DNA from: an uncultured bacterium
GTDB lineage: Bacteria > Verrucomicrobiota > Lentisphaeria > Victivallales > UBA1829
Length of the DNA: 60,847 bases
Direction: 5' to 3'
Assembly: GCA_949297765.1 (NCBI GenBank)
Contig: CASFTV010000023.1
Coordinates: 1-60,847, forward strand
Every line of letters starts with the position of its first letter. The first letter of the stretch is position 1. Both the position numbers and the translations under genes were made by a program. Shown in pieces: positions 16,801-25,197 of the stretch. A model generated the notes under the pieces. It saw only the letters and a list, made by a program, of their open reading frames with translations. It was not told the origin of the DNA and did no database searches.

Positions 16801-17350
16801 CAATATTCTCGTTCTGGACACCGAAGTCTACTCCAACACCGGCGGACAGGCATCCAAGGCCACTCCGACCGCCGCGGTCGCAAAATTCGCCGCGGGCGGA
16901 AAGAGAACCTATAAGAAGAACATGGGCTTCATGAGCATGAGCTACGGCTATGTCTATGTTGCCTCTGTTTCGATGGGCGCCGACAGGAACCAGACCATGA
17001 AGGCCTTCCTGGAAGCGGAAGCCTATGACGGTCCCTCCATCATCTTTGCCTATGCGCCCTGCATCGCGCACGGCATCGACATGTCCAAGACCCAGACGGA
17101 GGAAAAACGCGCGGTCGACTGCGGCTACTATCCGCTCTACCGCTACAACCCGGCCAAGGAAGTTCCGTTCACATGGGATGTCAAGGCCGCTCCGAATGGC
17201 GCCTTCCAGGAGTTCATCCGCTCCGAAGGTCGTTACAAATCTCTTCTGAAGGCCAATCCGACCCAGGCGGAAGAACTCTATGCGAAAGCCGAGGCGGATG
17301 CCGCCAAGCGCATGGAATTCTATCAGCAGGTCGGAGCGCTGATGAAGTAA
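13802..17350 (+). CDS. nifJ: pyruvate:ferredoxin (flavodoxin) oxidoreductase
   Basis: An 1182-residue single-chain enzyme, normal for the family. It oxidises pyruvate with CoA to acetyl-CoA and CO2 and reduces ferredoxin, the central step of anaerobic fermentation. Visible elements: the N-terminal pyruvate-binding part IYPITPSSTMGEW; two 4Fe-4S motifs (CVQCNVCGMACP near residue 690 and CTGCGVCVDQC near 745); GACAGCGETPY near 820; and the thiamine diphosphate segment GGDGWANDIGYGG with DTEVYSNTGGQ. AAGGAGG sits eight bases before the ATG. Codons are strongly biased to C-ending forms, which together with the promoter suggests very high expression. It is monocistronic and ends at a terminator. 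Confidence 0.97.
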   Translation: MSGITNTQDGNYCAAHVAYALSEVAAIYPITPSSTMGEWVDQWAAEGRKNIWGQEVRVAEMQSEAGAAGAVHGSLVAGALTSTYTASQGLLLMIPNMYKIAGELIPTVFHVTARALAAQSLAIFGDHSDVMACRNTGFALLAAASVQEEMDLALVAHLSTYKARVPFLQFFDGFRTSHEVHKYHEITYDEIRELVEPKYIEEFRARALRPDAPITNVGAQNPDVYFQGRETVNKFYNAAPAIVQEYMDKIAAKTGRQYHLFDYVGAADATDVIVAMGSSCETIDETVEYLNEKRGMKLGLVKVRLYRPFDVEAFRKALPSTVKRIAVLDRTKEPGAIGEPLYLDVVVALTGMNIRIIGGRYGLSSKEFTPSMVLAVFKHLAKDGFHGFTVGIDDDVTNTSLKVEEEIVTEPEGTTNCMFWGLGGDGTVGANKNSIKIIGKYREDMDAQAYFSYDSKKSFGVTVSHLRFGVKPIKSTYLITSPDFVSCSSFSYVGRYDLLKGIKEGGTFLLNSHYANDEVFQHLTRDMQETILKKKIKFYNINAEKLIAEQPGLRGKGANTVMMVAYFKVSGIVPFEKAEEGMKEMTKKTFKKKGDDVVNMNLALIDAAINACQQVQVPASLDGIPCAPEVKLLPDHASEFAKKIIEPSMKLQGDSIPVSAMSVDGKIPTGTACLEKRGIAPRVPKWNSATCVQCNVCGMACPHAAIRAKLIEPAELANAPASFKAVPAKGRDAALQFKIQVYIEDCTGCGVCVDQCTVFKGGKLAPALTWSTLEAERAAGENENEKFFNDVLPDNVMGSNPITTVKGAMLRKPLFEFSGACAGCGETPYVKLMAQLFGENVMIANATGCSSIYGGTFPTIPYTKDKNGRGPAWANSLFEDNAEFGFGMRMAVDANRALLKQEVEKILAGDKAPAELKDALSGAMSHWDNSKTPEAIEAQAKAKAAIAKALEGCDCPTLKKVSELSDYFCDKSVWIIGGDGWANDIGYGGIDHVLAQGKNVNILVLDTEVYSNTGGQASKATPTAAVAKFAAGGKRTYKKNMGFMSMSYGYVYVASVSMGADRNQTMKAFLEAEAYDGPSIIFAYAPCIAHGIDMSKTQTEEKRAVDCGYYPLYRYNPAKEVPFTWDVKAAPNGAFQEFIRSEGRYKSLLKANPTQAEELYAKAEADAAKRMEFYQQVGALMK

Positions 17351-17375
17351 TACCGCGGATCAGAATCCGAAACAC

Positions 17376-17418
17376 AGCGCGTCCGGTTTCCCGAAAGGAG
17401 CCGGACGCGCTTTTTATT
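17376..17418 (+). terminator. Rho-independent terminator of the PFOR gene
   Basis: AGCGCGTCCGG (17376-17386) pairs perfectly with CCGGACGCGCT (17401-17411), 14-base loop, followed by TTTTTATTT. Confidence 0.92.
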
Positions 17419-17492
17419 TCCGGATCGGCGGAGGAATTGATCCGATCTGAACAAGAAGGAGAAAGAGGCGGGAAGAGACGTCCGGAGAGGAT

Positions 17493-17870
17493 TCAAGCCT
17501 CGGCCACCGCCATGGCGATGGCATGTCCGCGCTCATGGCTGATGCTGATGAAGATCTTCCGGATTCCGAGTGAATGCATCGTTTTTGCGCCGGCCCCCGA
17601 GAGGGTCGCATGAGGAGCACCGGAGGGATTTCCGACGATCTCGATATCGCGCCATGCGCACCCTGCGCCGAGACCGCAGCCCAGAGCTTTTGCAACGGCC
17701 TCTTTTGCCGCCCATCGTCCGGCGACGAACGGAATCCGGTCGCCGCGCCGGTCGGCTTCTTCGGCCTCGCGGTCGGTGAGGATATAAGAGGTAAAGCGGT
17801 CGCCGTGCCGCTGCAGAACGGCAGAGATCCGTTCAATTTCGACAATATCCGTTCCGATTCCGACGATCAT
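17493..17870 (-). CDS. acpS: holo-[acyl-carrier-protein] synthase
   Basis: A 125-residue protein of normal AcpS length. It transfers 4'-phosphopantetheine from CoA to acyl carrier protein. Motifs: GIGTDIVEIERI at the N-terminus (Mg-binding Asp), RWAAKEAVAKALG (catalytic Glu/Lys), and ISISHERGHAIAMA near the end. Its start overlaps the radC stop as ATGA, so it is the last gene of the leftward purT-radC series. Confidence 0.93.
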   Translation of the reverse strand: MIVGIGTDIVEIERISAVLQRHGDRFTSYILTDREAEEADRRGDRIPFVAGRWAAKEAVAKALGCGLGAGCAWRDIEIVGNPSGAPHATLSGAGAKTMHSLGIRKIFISISHERGHAIAMAVAEA

Positions 17871-18811
17871 GTTCCGCGTCCTTTCTTTTTTCCTCTCCGG
17901 TCGGAAGCCTTCAGATAGGAGACCGGATCCTCGGTAACCTGGAAATCGCGTTCCCGGGTGAGCGGTTTCACACCGCCGGGACCGTTGCCCTCCTTGATGT
18001 CGCGCATAGCCGAAAGACGGGCCAGAGCGCTGAATGCTTCAGCGCTCTGCTCCTCGGGAGAGAGATCCTTCCGGGCGTTCCCCCGGGCAGGAGCGGGGGA
18101 CAGGGGATGTTCCATCGGGATCAGCTCCCCCGCCTCAATGCTGTAGCAGGCGTTCCGGGTGATGATCAGGTGGTCGAGAATGTCCAGGCGCATCGCCTCG
18201 GCTGCGATCTTGATGGAGCGCGTGAGCTGGAGATCGGCGGGCGACGGAGAAGGAGTCCCGCTCGGATGGTTGTGAAGAAGGATAATCCCGCGGGCCGACA
18301 TGTTCAGTGCGCGCGCCATCAGCTGCCGCGGATGGATGTAAAGCTGATCAATCGTCCCTTCCACAAGGATTTCATCGCCGATGACCTCGTTCTGGGTATT
18401 CAGGTAAACCACCATGAAAACCTCGTTTTCCAGTCCGGCAAGTTTCATTTTTGCATAGCGGAGGACCTCCTGTGTGGAGGAGACCACCTCCCTCCCCTGC
18501 ACCTGCTCGTAAAGATAATCTGTGCAGAGCCCTTTCATCAGGCGGATCAGAAGAGCGACATTCGGACCGACTCCGGGAACTTTTGTCAGCCGGTCGGCCG
18601 GAGCATCCATGATCCCGCTGAGCGATCCGAATTCCTTCAGCATGGCTTTTGCGATCGGCTTCACATCGCGCCGGCTGATCGCAAAGGTCAGAAGAAGTTC
18701 GAGTTTTTCATAATCGAGCAGCCCGTCATGCCCGGCCTTCCGATACCGTTCCCGCAGACGCTCCCGATGCCCCGCCGCGCCTTCCGGATGAAATGAACTG
18801 TGTCCCTTCAT
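17867..18811 (-). CDS. radC: RadC-family JAB-domain protein with C-terminal extension
   Basis: A 314-residue protein. Residues 1-100 hold a helix-hairpin-helix region (LTKVPGVGPNVALLIRL) and residues 105-230 the MPN/JAB metal-binding domain with HNHPSGTPSPSPAD, the zinc-ligand signature. RadC proteins are widespread but their activity is unsettled. It exceeds the usual 220-230 residues by about 85: after LIPMEHPLS comes a charged, probably disordered tail. ATGA overlaps link it to acpS and to the RNA methyltransferase. Confidence 0.9.
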   Translation of the reverse strand: MKGHSSFHPEGAAGHRERLRERYRKAGHDGLLDYEKLELLLTFAISRRDVKPIAKAMLKEFGSLSGIMDAPADRLTKVPGVGPNVALLIRLMKGLCTDYLYEQVQGREVVSSTQEVLRYAKMKLAGLENEVFMVVYLNTQNEVIGDEILVEGTIDQLYIHPRQLMARALNMSARGIILLHNHPSGTPSPSPADLQLTRSIKIAAEAMRLDILDHLIITRNACYSIEAGELIPMEHPLSPAPARGNARKDLSPEEQSAEAFSALARLSAMRDIKEGNGPGGVKPLTRERDFQVTEDPVSYLKASDRRGKKKGRGT

Positions 18812-20010
18812 GGCTGCGACCCGCGCTTGAGATATGTCAGAGATTCAAAATGAGCTGTCGACGGAAAGAAGTCAAACAATCCGGTCTCCTCCACCTGCCA
18901 TCCCTGCGCTTTGAAAAGCGCAAGATCGCGGGCAAGCGTATCCGGTCCGCAGGAAACATACACAAGATCATGGATCGAACTTTTTCCGATCGTCTCAATC
19001 ACACGTTTTTCCAGCCCCGTCCGCGGCGGATCGACCAGCAGCAGCGCGCGCCGGTCCGGATGGAGCGGAAGCTGATCCAGCATCCGGACCGCATCCCCGG
19101 CCAGGAACCGGCTGCGCGGACGGCCCCGCTCCCGCAGATTCCGCGATGCCGCCCGAACAGATTCCGCATCGGCCTCCACGCCGAAAATTCTCTCCACACC
19201 CGCCTCCGCCGCAAGCGCGGAAAACACGCCGCAGCCACAGTAAAGTTCAATGAAAATCTCCGGAGCAGCCGTCCGGAGAATCCGGAGGACCTCCGTTCCC
19301 AGCCGCGCGGCCATTCCGGTGTTGATCTGGAAAAAAGATCCGCGCGGAACCGAAAAATCTCCGAAAGAAGGCAGTGTATCCGTCAGCCATTCCCCTCCGC
19401 ACCCCTCTTCCAGCAGAAGCGCACCGTCGGACGGGGTAAAGCGGAATGTCAGAAATGATCGCCCCTCGGGGAGGTGAGCCCGGAACAGGGAATCGTTCAG
19501 CTTCTCCGCCATCCGGCGGGAAATCTCCGGACAGGCAAGCAGACAATTCCGGAGATCAAGCACGGTCCGATTGTCCTCCATCAGATAGCCGGTCCGGACG
19601 GAGGACCCGGACTTTTCCGCCGTCAGACGGATTTTGTTGCGCCAGCCCGTCCGCTGCGGAGCCGCCGCCGGCGGACGCATGGCAGACGGAGCGGCAAGTC
19701 CCGGATGAACCAGAAACCGTTCAAACTGCCGCTGTTTCCATTCCAGTTCGGCGGCATAGGTGACATGCGCATACCTGCATCCCGGACACTCTCCGGCATA
19801 CGGGCAGAGCGGTCGGACCCGCTGCGGCGACGGAGTCAGAATCTCCCGGATCTCCGCCTCCGCATACGTTTTTTTCTCTCGGACAATCTCAACGGAAAGA
19901 AGATCCCCCGGCGCTCCGCCGCGAATAAAACAACGTTTTCCGGACGGCATCGCAGCCACCGCTTTTCCGCGATAGGCGAACGCATCCGGTTTGAGAATCA
20001 CATCCTGCAT
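18808..20010 (-). CDS. TrmA/RumA-type RNA uracil-5-methyltransferase
   Basis: A 400-residue class I SAM-dependent methyltransferase. The N-terminal 60 residues resemble a TRAM RNA-binding domain; CPYAGECPGCRY gives three Cys of the iron-sulfur cluster seen in RlmD/RlmCD proteins; ELYCGCGVFSALAA is the SAM loop; DPPRTGLEK and YVSCGPDTLARDL carry the catalytic Cys. The likely target is a uracil in 23S rRNA (RlmD/RlmCD), but the exact site cannot be told. The ATG at 20010 is used; a TTG at 20025 is also possible, and neither has a strong ribosome binding site. Confidence 0.88.
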   Translation of the reverse strand: MQDVILKPDAFAYRGKAVAAMPSGKRCFIRGGAPGDLLSVEIVREKKTYAEAEIREILTPSPQRVRPLCPYAGECPGCRYAHVTYAAELEWKQRQFERFLVHPGLAAPSAMRPPAAAPQRTGWRNKIRLTAEKSGSSVRTGYLMEDNRTVLDLRNCLLACPEISRRMAEKLNDSLFRAHLPEGRSFLTFRFTPSDGALLLEEGCGGEWLTDTLPSFGDFSVPRGSFFQINTGMAARLGTEVLRILRTAAPEIFIELYCGCGVFSALAAEAGVERIFGVEADAESVRAASRNLRERGRPRSRFLAGDAVRMLDQLPLHPDRRALLLVDPPRTGLEKRVIETIGKSSIHDLVYVSCGPDTLARDLALFKAQGWQVEETGLFDFFPSTAHFESLTYLKRGSQP

Positions 20011-20034
20011 CTTCGTACATACCAATCTTCATGT

Positions 20035-21222
20035 TCAGCGGGTGCCGGCTTCCACGATCATCGCTTTCCGCCACCGTTTCCCGACGCTTTTCAGGGAATA
20101 GACCGCGCCGAGCGTATCCATTGCGATCAGTTCTCCCGGCTCGAAGCCGGGGAACAGATAGCGAACCGTCCCCAGAGTTCCCGGACGCACGGTTTTCGGC
20201 TCGCAGGCGGAAATCTGCGCCAGTGTTTCCGGATCAATCCGGCAGATCCGCCCCTTGATCAGGCGCATCAGGAAAAACAGCGAGTCGCGTTCCTGCCAAA
20301 CCATCGTTCCCGTCGAATCGGACGCAACCTCCTTCTGTTTTCCCTCCACCCGGAAAAACACCCGGCAGCGTCCTCTTGAATCCGGCTCCGATGCAAACGC
20401 AAACGCGCTTCCATCCGGTTTCAGACAAACCATCGAACGGAGATGCAGCGCCTCCGGAAGCGGCTCCTTCCGGAGAACCTCTCCGCTGCCCGCATCAAAA
20501 CGATAGATGGCATCCTCCGCAACCGCAATCAGCGTTTTCCCGTCCGGAGTCACACACAGAAACGGGCGCGGACCGGAACGGAGGGTCCGTCCTGCGCCGC
20601 TTTTCAGATTCCTCATCCGGATCACGCCGTCCGCGCCGGCGGAGAAAAGCGTACGTCCTGCAAGCACAAATGCAAACGGGTTTTCTCCTGCCAGGAATCC
20701 GGTCTCGCGGCCCTCCGCAAGATTCAGCACAACCAGTCCCGCCGGCTGTTTCAAGCTCTCCTGCTCCTCCGCTTGGGCGACCGCATAGTCCAGCGAACTG
20801 CCGAGCCGCAGCGCTGTCAGTTTCCGGCCGATCTCAAAATATCCGCAGATCCGTTTGCGCGGCACATCCAGGAGGACGATCCGCCCGCCCTGCGGCCCGT
20901 CGGTTCTGCCGATGGTTTCCAGAAATGCGATCAGACTTCCGTCCGCCGCAGAGGCGGCGTCGGCAATCCGCAGATGTCCCGTCCCGGTAAGACTCCATCC
21001 GGGCGTCCACCGGTAATCCTTCCGCTGATCGGGATAGGCGGTGGAAAGAGTCCGCTCCTTCCCCTTCGGAAGCGGCTGAAGCCGGTCCTCCGAACGGATG
21101 TTCTTCTCCGCCTCGATGTTCGGAACCGGCCCGAACTCTTCATTCGGAATCCGGATTTTCAGTGCATTCTCCGCGGCGGAAAGAAGAAAAACCGTCAGGA
21201 ACAGCAGCAGAAAACGCATCAT
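20035..21222 (-). CDS. secreted beta-propeller-like protein, function unknown
   Basis: A 395-residue protein with a signal peptide (MMRFLLLFLTVFLLSAAENA). The rest is beta-rich with WD40/YVTN-like repeats: GRIVLLDVPRKRICGYF, GLVVLNLAEGRETGFLAG, DGVIRMRNLKSG, DAIYRFDAGSGEVLR, each a strand pattern with a turn. It lacks enzyme motifs and is probably a periplasmic or surface scaffold. It lies between purT and the methyltransferase in the same direction. Confidence 0.65.
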   Translation of the reverse strand: MMRFLLLFLTVFLLSAAENALKIRIPNEEFGPVPNIEAEKNIRSEDRLQPLPKGKERTLSTAYPDQRKDYRWTPGWSLTGTGHLRIADAASAADGSLIAFLETIGRTDGPQGGRIVLLDVPRKRICGYFEIGRKLTALRLGSSLDYAVAQAEEQESLKQPAGLVVLNLAEGRETGFLAGENPFAFVLAGRTLFSAGADGVIRMRNLKSGAGRTLRSGPRPFLCVTPDGKTLIAVAEDAIYRFDAGSGEVLRKEPLPEALHLRSMVCLKPDGSAFAFASEPDSRGRCRVFFRVEGKQKEVASDSTGTMVWQERDSLFFLMRLIKGRICRIDPETLAQISACEPKTVRPGTLGTVRYLFPGFEPGELIAMDTLGAVYSLKSVGKRWRKAMIVEAGTR

Positions 21223-21262
21223 GACCTTTTTCTTCCTTCCCTTGTTCTTCCGCGGATTCCGT

Positions 21263-22444
21263 TCAAAGTTTCACGGTCAGAGCGGCTCTCATTTTTTCGA
21301 CTTTTGCAAGAGCTTTTTCGACGGATGTGTCCCGGGCGAGCAGCACGCCGAGACGGCGGTGTCCGTTCAGTTCGCCCTTTCCGAAAATCCGCATGGCGGT
21401 ATCCTTCTCCGCCAGCACCTGCTCCAGTCCGCCGAATGCGACATGGTTCGAGACGCCGTCCACGACAATCGCCTTGGAGGCGGAAGGCCCGTGAAATGCG
21501 ATATTCGGAATCGGCAGCCCGAGAATCGCGCGGGCATGAAGCGCAAACTCCGAAAGATCCTGCGAAATCATCGTCACCATTCCCGTATCGTGCGGACGGG
21601 GACTGATTTCGCTGAAGATCACCTCGTCGCCCTTGATGAACATTTCCACGCCGAAAATTCCGCGGCCGCCGATGGCTCCGGTGATTTTCCCGGCGATCTC
21701 CTCCGCCTTCCGGAGCGCCGCTTCGCTCATCGCCTGCGGCTGCCAGGACTCCTGATAATCGCCGTTGACCTGATGATGCCCGATCGGCTTGAGGAACGAG
21801 GTTCCCCCTCCGTGGCGCACAGTGAGGAGCGTGATCTCGTAATCGAAATCGACGAATCCCTCCACAATCACTTTTCCAGCTCCGGCGCGCCCGCCCTCCT
21901 GAGCCGTATGCCACGCGCTGTCGAGATCCGATTCGGAGCGGATGACGCTCTGGCCGTGTCCCGATGAACTCATCACCGGCTTGACCACGCACGGAATGCC
22001 GATCTCGGCAACCGCCTTCCGGTACTCCTCCTCCGTGGAGGCGAAGCGGTAGCGGGACGTCGGGAGTCCGAGCTCCTCCGCGGCGAGCCGGCGAATTCCT
22101 TCCCGGTTCATTGTCAGATAGGTGGCCCGCGCGTTCGGGATAACCGTATAGCCCTCCTGTTCCAGCTTCAGCAGTTCCGGCGTGGCAATCGCCTCGATTT
22201 CCGGCACGATGTAGTCCGGTTTCTCCGCTTCGATCACATCCCGGAGCGCCTTTGCGTCAAGCATGTTGATCACATGGCTGCGGTGGGCGACCTGCATCGC
22301 GGGAGCGTTCTCATAGCGGTCCACGGCGATCACTTCGACGCCGAGCCGCTGCAGTTCAATCGTCACTTCCTTCCCCAGTTCTCCCGATCCGAGAAGCAGG
22401 ACCTTGACCGCACTTAATGTAAGAGCCGTACCCAATGTCGTCAT
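21263..22444 (-). CDS. purT: formate-dependent phosphoribosylglycinamide formyltransferase
   Basis: A 393-residue ATP-grasp enzyme (family length about 392). It makes formyl-GAR from GAR, formate and ATP in purine synthesis. Motifs: [20 protein letters not shown] at the N-terminus, [15 protein letters not shown] (ATP-binding), and [17 protein letters not shown] (metal-binding). The ATG at 22444 is preceded by GGGAGGAAAG; upstream in-frame codons lie in the promoter region. Confidence 0.95.
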   Translation of the reverse strand: MTTLGTALTLSAVKVLLLGSGELGKEVTIELQRLGVEVIAVDRYENAPAMQVAHRSHVINMLDAKALRDVIEAEKPDYIVPEIEAIATPELLKLEQEGYTVIPNARATYLTMNREGIRRLAAEELGLPTSRYRFASTEEEYRKAVAEIGIPCVVKPVMSSSGHGQSVIRSESDLDSAWHTAQEGGRAGAGKVIVEGFVDFDYEITLLTVRHGGGTSFLKPIGHHQVNGDYQESWQPQAMSEAALRKAEEIAGKITGAIGGRGIFGVEMFIKGDEVIFSEISPRPHDTGMVTMISQDLSEFALHARAILGLPIPNIAFHGPSASKAIVVDGVSNHVAFGGLEQVLAEKDTAMRIFGKGELNGHRRLGVLLARDTSVEKALAKVEKMRAALTVKL

Positions 22445-22489
22445 CTTTCTTCCTCCCATCTGAATATCGTCGTTGAAAACACGGGGATG

Positions 22490-22518
22490 AATATACGATT
22501 TCAGGACGTTTTTTTCAA
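22490..22518 (-). promoter_or_regulatory. sigma70-type promoter of purT
   Basis: On the minus strand TTGAAA (22513-22518), 17 bp, TATATT (22490-22495), about 45 bp before the purT start. Confidence 0.65.
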
Positions 22519-22588
22519 GCATCGGAAAAAAAAACATGAAAATTTCGCGTTCTTTTTTCCGGAGAAACGCTCCGGACGGCGGATGGAA

Positions 22589-23629
22589 TCACCTTCTGTT
22601 CTCATCCGTCAGGAGAACAAAGGGGGAGGTTCCCGCCGGAACCCGGGAATGGATTTTCCCGCTGCTGTCGATCAGGAAGGTCCGGACGGAGACATCCAGC
22701 GTTTCCGCAAGCGCGGGTCCGCGAATGAACAGGGAGGTCGACAGCGCGTCGGAATCGACGCCGCGGGGCGCAACCACCGTCGCGGAAACACTTCTGTCCA
22801 CCGGGAATCCCGTGGACGGATCCACGATATGCGTATACCGTTTTCCCCCGATCACGACATAGCGTTCGTAGTCCCCGCTGGTCGCGATGCTTTCGTTCAG
22901 GATGGAGACCACGGCCACCTGGTCCTCCGCGGACCTGGGATCCCGGATTGCGATCCGGTAGTTCTCCCGTCCCGGCGGCGGCAGAGAGAGAGTCCGCATG
23001 TTGCCGCCGAGATCCACAAATCCCCGGCGGATCGACGTCTCCTTTTCAATCGCCTCCACCGCCTTGTCCACCGCCCATCCCTTCGCGATTCCGCCCAGAT
23101 CAATGGACATGCCGGGAACTTCGAAAAACACACTCCTCTGCGCATCCTCAAAACGGATTTTCTGAAATCCGCACAGTTGTTTCGCCTCGGCGATCTCCCG
23201 GGCGTCCGGCAGAGTTTTCCGGGCGCGGTGGAATCCCCAGACCTTCATCAGCGGACGGATGGTCGGGTCGAATGCCCCGCCGGAAATCCGGTGATATTTC
23301 CGGCATTCCAGAAGGATCTCCCACAGCTCCGGAGAACAGCGGAACGGCTCCTTCGCCGCGGAAGCGTTCAGACGCCCCAGTTCGCTTTCCGGATCGAAAT
23401 AGTTGCAGAGAGCCACCACCTTTTCCATTGCTCCGCGTGCCGCACGGAATCCGCGCTCAATCTGCCGCGTATCCGGATCAATCAGGGTGACTTTTGCCCG
23501 GGTGCTCATCACGGGGAAGGAGAGAGTCTCCCTTCGATAGCGGGATGCTGATTCGAAATACCGGATTCCGCCGAGAAGGACGCAGGCAATCACCGCCCAC
23601 AAAACCGCCACACCAATTCGTTTCGTCAT
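22589..23629 (-). CDS. apbE: FAD:protein FMN transferase, membrane-anchored
   Basis: A 346-residue ApbE-family protein that attaches FMN to Thr of electron-transfer proteins such as Rnf/Nqr subunits. An N-terminal hydrophobic helix (VAVLWAVIACVLLGG) anchors or exports it. Motifs: FPVMSTRAKV, GGAFDPTIRPL, SIDLGGIAKGWAVD (FAD-binding), GNMRTL, YTHIVDPSTGFPV and DSDALSTSLF (metal-binding Asp). No Rnf or Nqr gene is in the window. It lies three bases after xerD. Confidence 0.93.
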   Translation of the reverse strand: MTKRIGVAVLWAVIACVLLGGIRYFESASRYRRETLSFPVMSTRAKVTLIDPDTRQIERGFRAARGAMEKVVALCNYFDPESELGRLNASAAKEPFRCSPELWEILLECRKYHRISGGAFDPTIRPLMKVWGFHRARKTLPDAREIAEAKQLCGFQKIRFEDAQRSVFFEVPGMSIDLGGIAKGWAVDKAVEAIEKETSIRRGFVDLGGNMRTLSLPPPGRENYRIAIRDPRSAEDQVAVVSILNESIATSGDYERYVVIGGKRYTHIVDPSTGFPVDRSVSATVVAPRGVDSDALSTSLFIRGPALAETLDVSVRTFLIDSSGKIHSRVPAGTSPFVLLTDENRR

Positions 23630-23632
23630 ATT

Positions 23633-24526
23633 CTAGGACCTCGGATGAAATTTCCGGTGGACCGCGAGAAGCTGGCGCTGATCCACATGCGTGTAAATCT
23701 GAGTTGTCGCGATATCCGCATGCCCCAGCATCTCCTGAATGACGCGGAGATCCGCCCCGTTCTCCAGCAGATGGCTGGCAAAGGAGTGGCGCAGAGTATG
23801 CGGATGAATGTTTTTCGTGATTCCCGCCTGAAGAGCCGCCTCCTTGATAATCGCCCAGATGCGTTCGCGGTCAAGCACTTTCCCCCGGTGGGAGAGAAAC
23901 AGCGTGGTCTCGTCCGGATTCTTCAGCAGGTTGGGACGCGACTTGGTCAGATAGCGGCGGATCGCCTGCAGCGCAAGATGGCCGACCGGAACGATTCTCT
24001 CCTTTGATCCCTTCCCCAGCACCCGGATGACCCCGTCCTCCATGTTGATGGAGGAGACCTTCAGCGACGCCACTTCGGAAACGCGCAGTCCGCAGGCGTA
24101 CATCACCTCCAGAATCGCCCGGTTGCGGATCGCCAGAAAATCCTTGGCATTCACCGCATAGACATTCATCAGCGCCTCCACTTCGCGCGACGACATGAAC
24201 TCCGGAAGGATCCTCCAGAGCTTGGGGGAATCCATCACTGCCGTAATTTCTTCCGGAATAAATTTTTCCTGAAACAGATAGCGGAAAAACACCTTGATCG
24301 CCACCAGGCGCCGGGCAAGACTTGTCGGCTCCATTCCGTTTTCCTTGTGTTCGCCGAGGAAGTCGATAATATCGTCCCGGGAAACTTCTTTGAATTCCGT
24401 CTTCCCCAGTTTTCCAAGGAACGCGATGAAGTCCTGCAGATCGCATCTGTATGCCGCGATGGAATTTCTGCTCAATCCGCGCTCCATGGCAAGATATCCG
24501 CAGAAATGCTGTAATAACTTTTCCAT
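23633..24526 (-). CDS. xerD: site-specific tyrosine recombinase XerD
   Basis: A 297-residue tyrosine recombinase of standard XerC/D length, without phage-type arm-binding extras. It resolves chromosome dimers at dif together with XerC. Catalytic residues: Arg in ACGLRVSEVASL, Lys near GKGSKERIVP, HTLRHSFASHLL, LGHADIATTQ and the nucleophile in IYTHV. It is more likely chromosomal XerD than a prophage integrase because it is 12 kb from the prophage border and in a housekeeping setting. XerC is an alternative. Confidence 0.9.
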   Translation of the reverse strand: MEKLLQHFCGYLAMERGLSRNSIAAYRCDLQDFIAFLGKLGKTEFKEVSRDDIIDFLGEHKENGMEPTSLARRLVAIKVFFRYLFQEKFIPEEITAVMDSPKLWRILPEFMSSREVEALMNVYAVNAKDFLAIRNRAILEVMYACGLRVSEVASLKVSSINMEDGVIRVLGKGSKERIVPVGHLALQAIRRYLTKSRPNLLKNPDETTLFLSHRGKVLDRERIWAIIKEAALQAGITKNIHPHTLRHSFASHLLENGADLRVIQEMLGHADIATTQIYTHVDQRQLLAVHRKFHPRS

Positions 24527-24547
24527 AACCAGTACCTACCTCCCGGT

Positions 24548-24576
24548 ACCATACCACACGTCCCCGGTTTTATCAA
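24548..24576 (-). promoter_or_regulatory. sigma70-type promoter of xerD-apbE
   Basis: On the minus strand TTGATA (24571-24576), 17 bp, TATGGT (24548-24553). The leader would be only about 15 bases, with GGGAGG upstream of the ATG. Confidence 0.5.
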
Positions 24577-24691
24577 TCGGCGGACGGAGTTTTTCAGGAA
24601 AAATCCCCCGTTTCAGCCGGCTGTTTCCGGAAAAAAACGCCGGCAAACTCAAAAATCTCCGGAAAAGGAAAGAAAAAAATCGGTTTGAGGA

Positions 24692-24720
24692 TTGACTTTT
24701 CCGGAATCTTAATATATTAT
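24692..24720 (+). promoter_or_regulatory. promoter of the candidate noncoding RNA
   Basis: TTGACT (24692-24697), 17 bp, TATTAT (24715-24720). It is divergent from the xerD promoter and has no credible gene directly downstream. Confidence 0.65.
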
Positions 24721-24726
24721 CTTATT

Positions 24727-25197
24727 GAAGGAGAAGAACATCGGTCTTCCGGGACAGGCGGAGTCCTCCGCGGAATGCGGAACGCTCCCGGAAACCGGAT
24801 CCGCGTTTTTCCCGGAAAACCCGAAAAGCGCGGAAAAAAGAAAGCTGCATTGTGCGGGAGTTCTCCCCGCTGTGCTCTTTGAAAAAAATTACCCGGGGCA
24901 TTTTCAGACGCTTCCCGTTGACCAGCGAAGCCTCTGAGCGGAGAAATCCGGACCGCGCGGAACCCGTTCCGCCGGAGCAATGATTTTTCCGACACACCCC
25001 CTTCATGAAACGAGGAATAAAATCCGGGAAACCGCAAGTACGACGGATGAGTGTTTTGCAAGAATTCACGAATGTTATGGCATCCGCCGGAGGAGCGGAG
25101 AAACGGCGATTCTTCCTTTCGAGACGGGAAACGCTCTGAGAAGCACCGGGGAATTTTTCCAACGGAGCGGAGGAGCAGATCCACGCTCCGTTTTTTA
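24727..25197 (+). ncRNA. candidate long structured noncoding RNA (about 470 nt)
   Basis: The stretch from the promoter to the terminator at 25161-25199 has no plausible gene on either strand. It holds several strong short hairpins: GCGGAG/CTCCGC (24750-24765), GCGGG/CCCGC just before 24872, and GCGGAAC/GTTCCGC near 24955-24975. A boxA-like TGCTCTTTGAAAA (24873-24885) follows the second hairpin, as in rRNA leaders. I could not match it to RNase P RNA, tmRNA, 6S or SRP RNA. A spurious transcript or decayed gene remains possible. The 5' end is estimated from the -10 element. Confidence 0.45.
24873..24885 (+). promoter_or_regulatory. boxA-like antitermination motif
   Basis: TGCTCTTTGAAAA closely resembles the NusB/NusE boxA element of rRNA operons (TGCTCTTTAACA in E. 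coli; a TTCTTTGAAAA form in Firmicutes). A hairpin with GCGGG/CCCGC arms lies immediately upstream, in the boxB position. Confidence 0.5.

Noticed and set aside
13784-17071. A 1095-codon open frame on the minus strand opposite the PFOR gene.
   Set aside because: It mirrors the third-position C bias of the PFOR gene, has Arg/Gly/Asp/Val-rich composition without domains, and has no ribosome binding site; it is an antisense shadow.
23633-24526. The XerD-type gene as the prophage integrase.
   Set aside because: It is 12 kb away from the prophage border, separated by housekeeping genes, has standard XerC/D length, and lies in an operon with apbE.
24727-25197. Identification of the candidate RNA as RNase P RNA or tmRNA.
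   Set aside because: The P4 core (GAGGAAAGTCC) and ACAGAA of RNase P are missing, and there is no tRNA-like end with TTCGA and CCA for tmRNA. A segment GGAGAAATCCGG near 24940 only loosely resembles P4.
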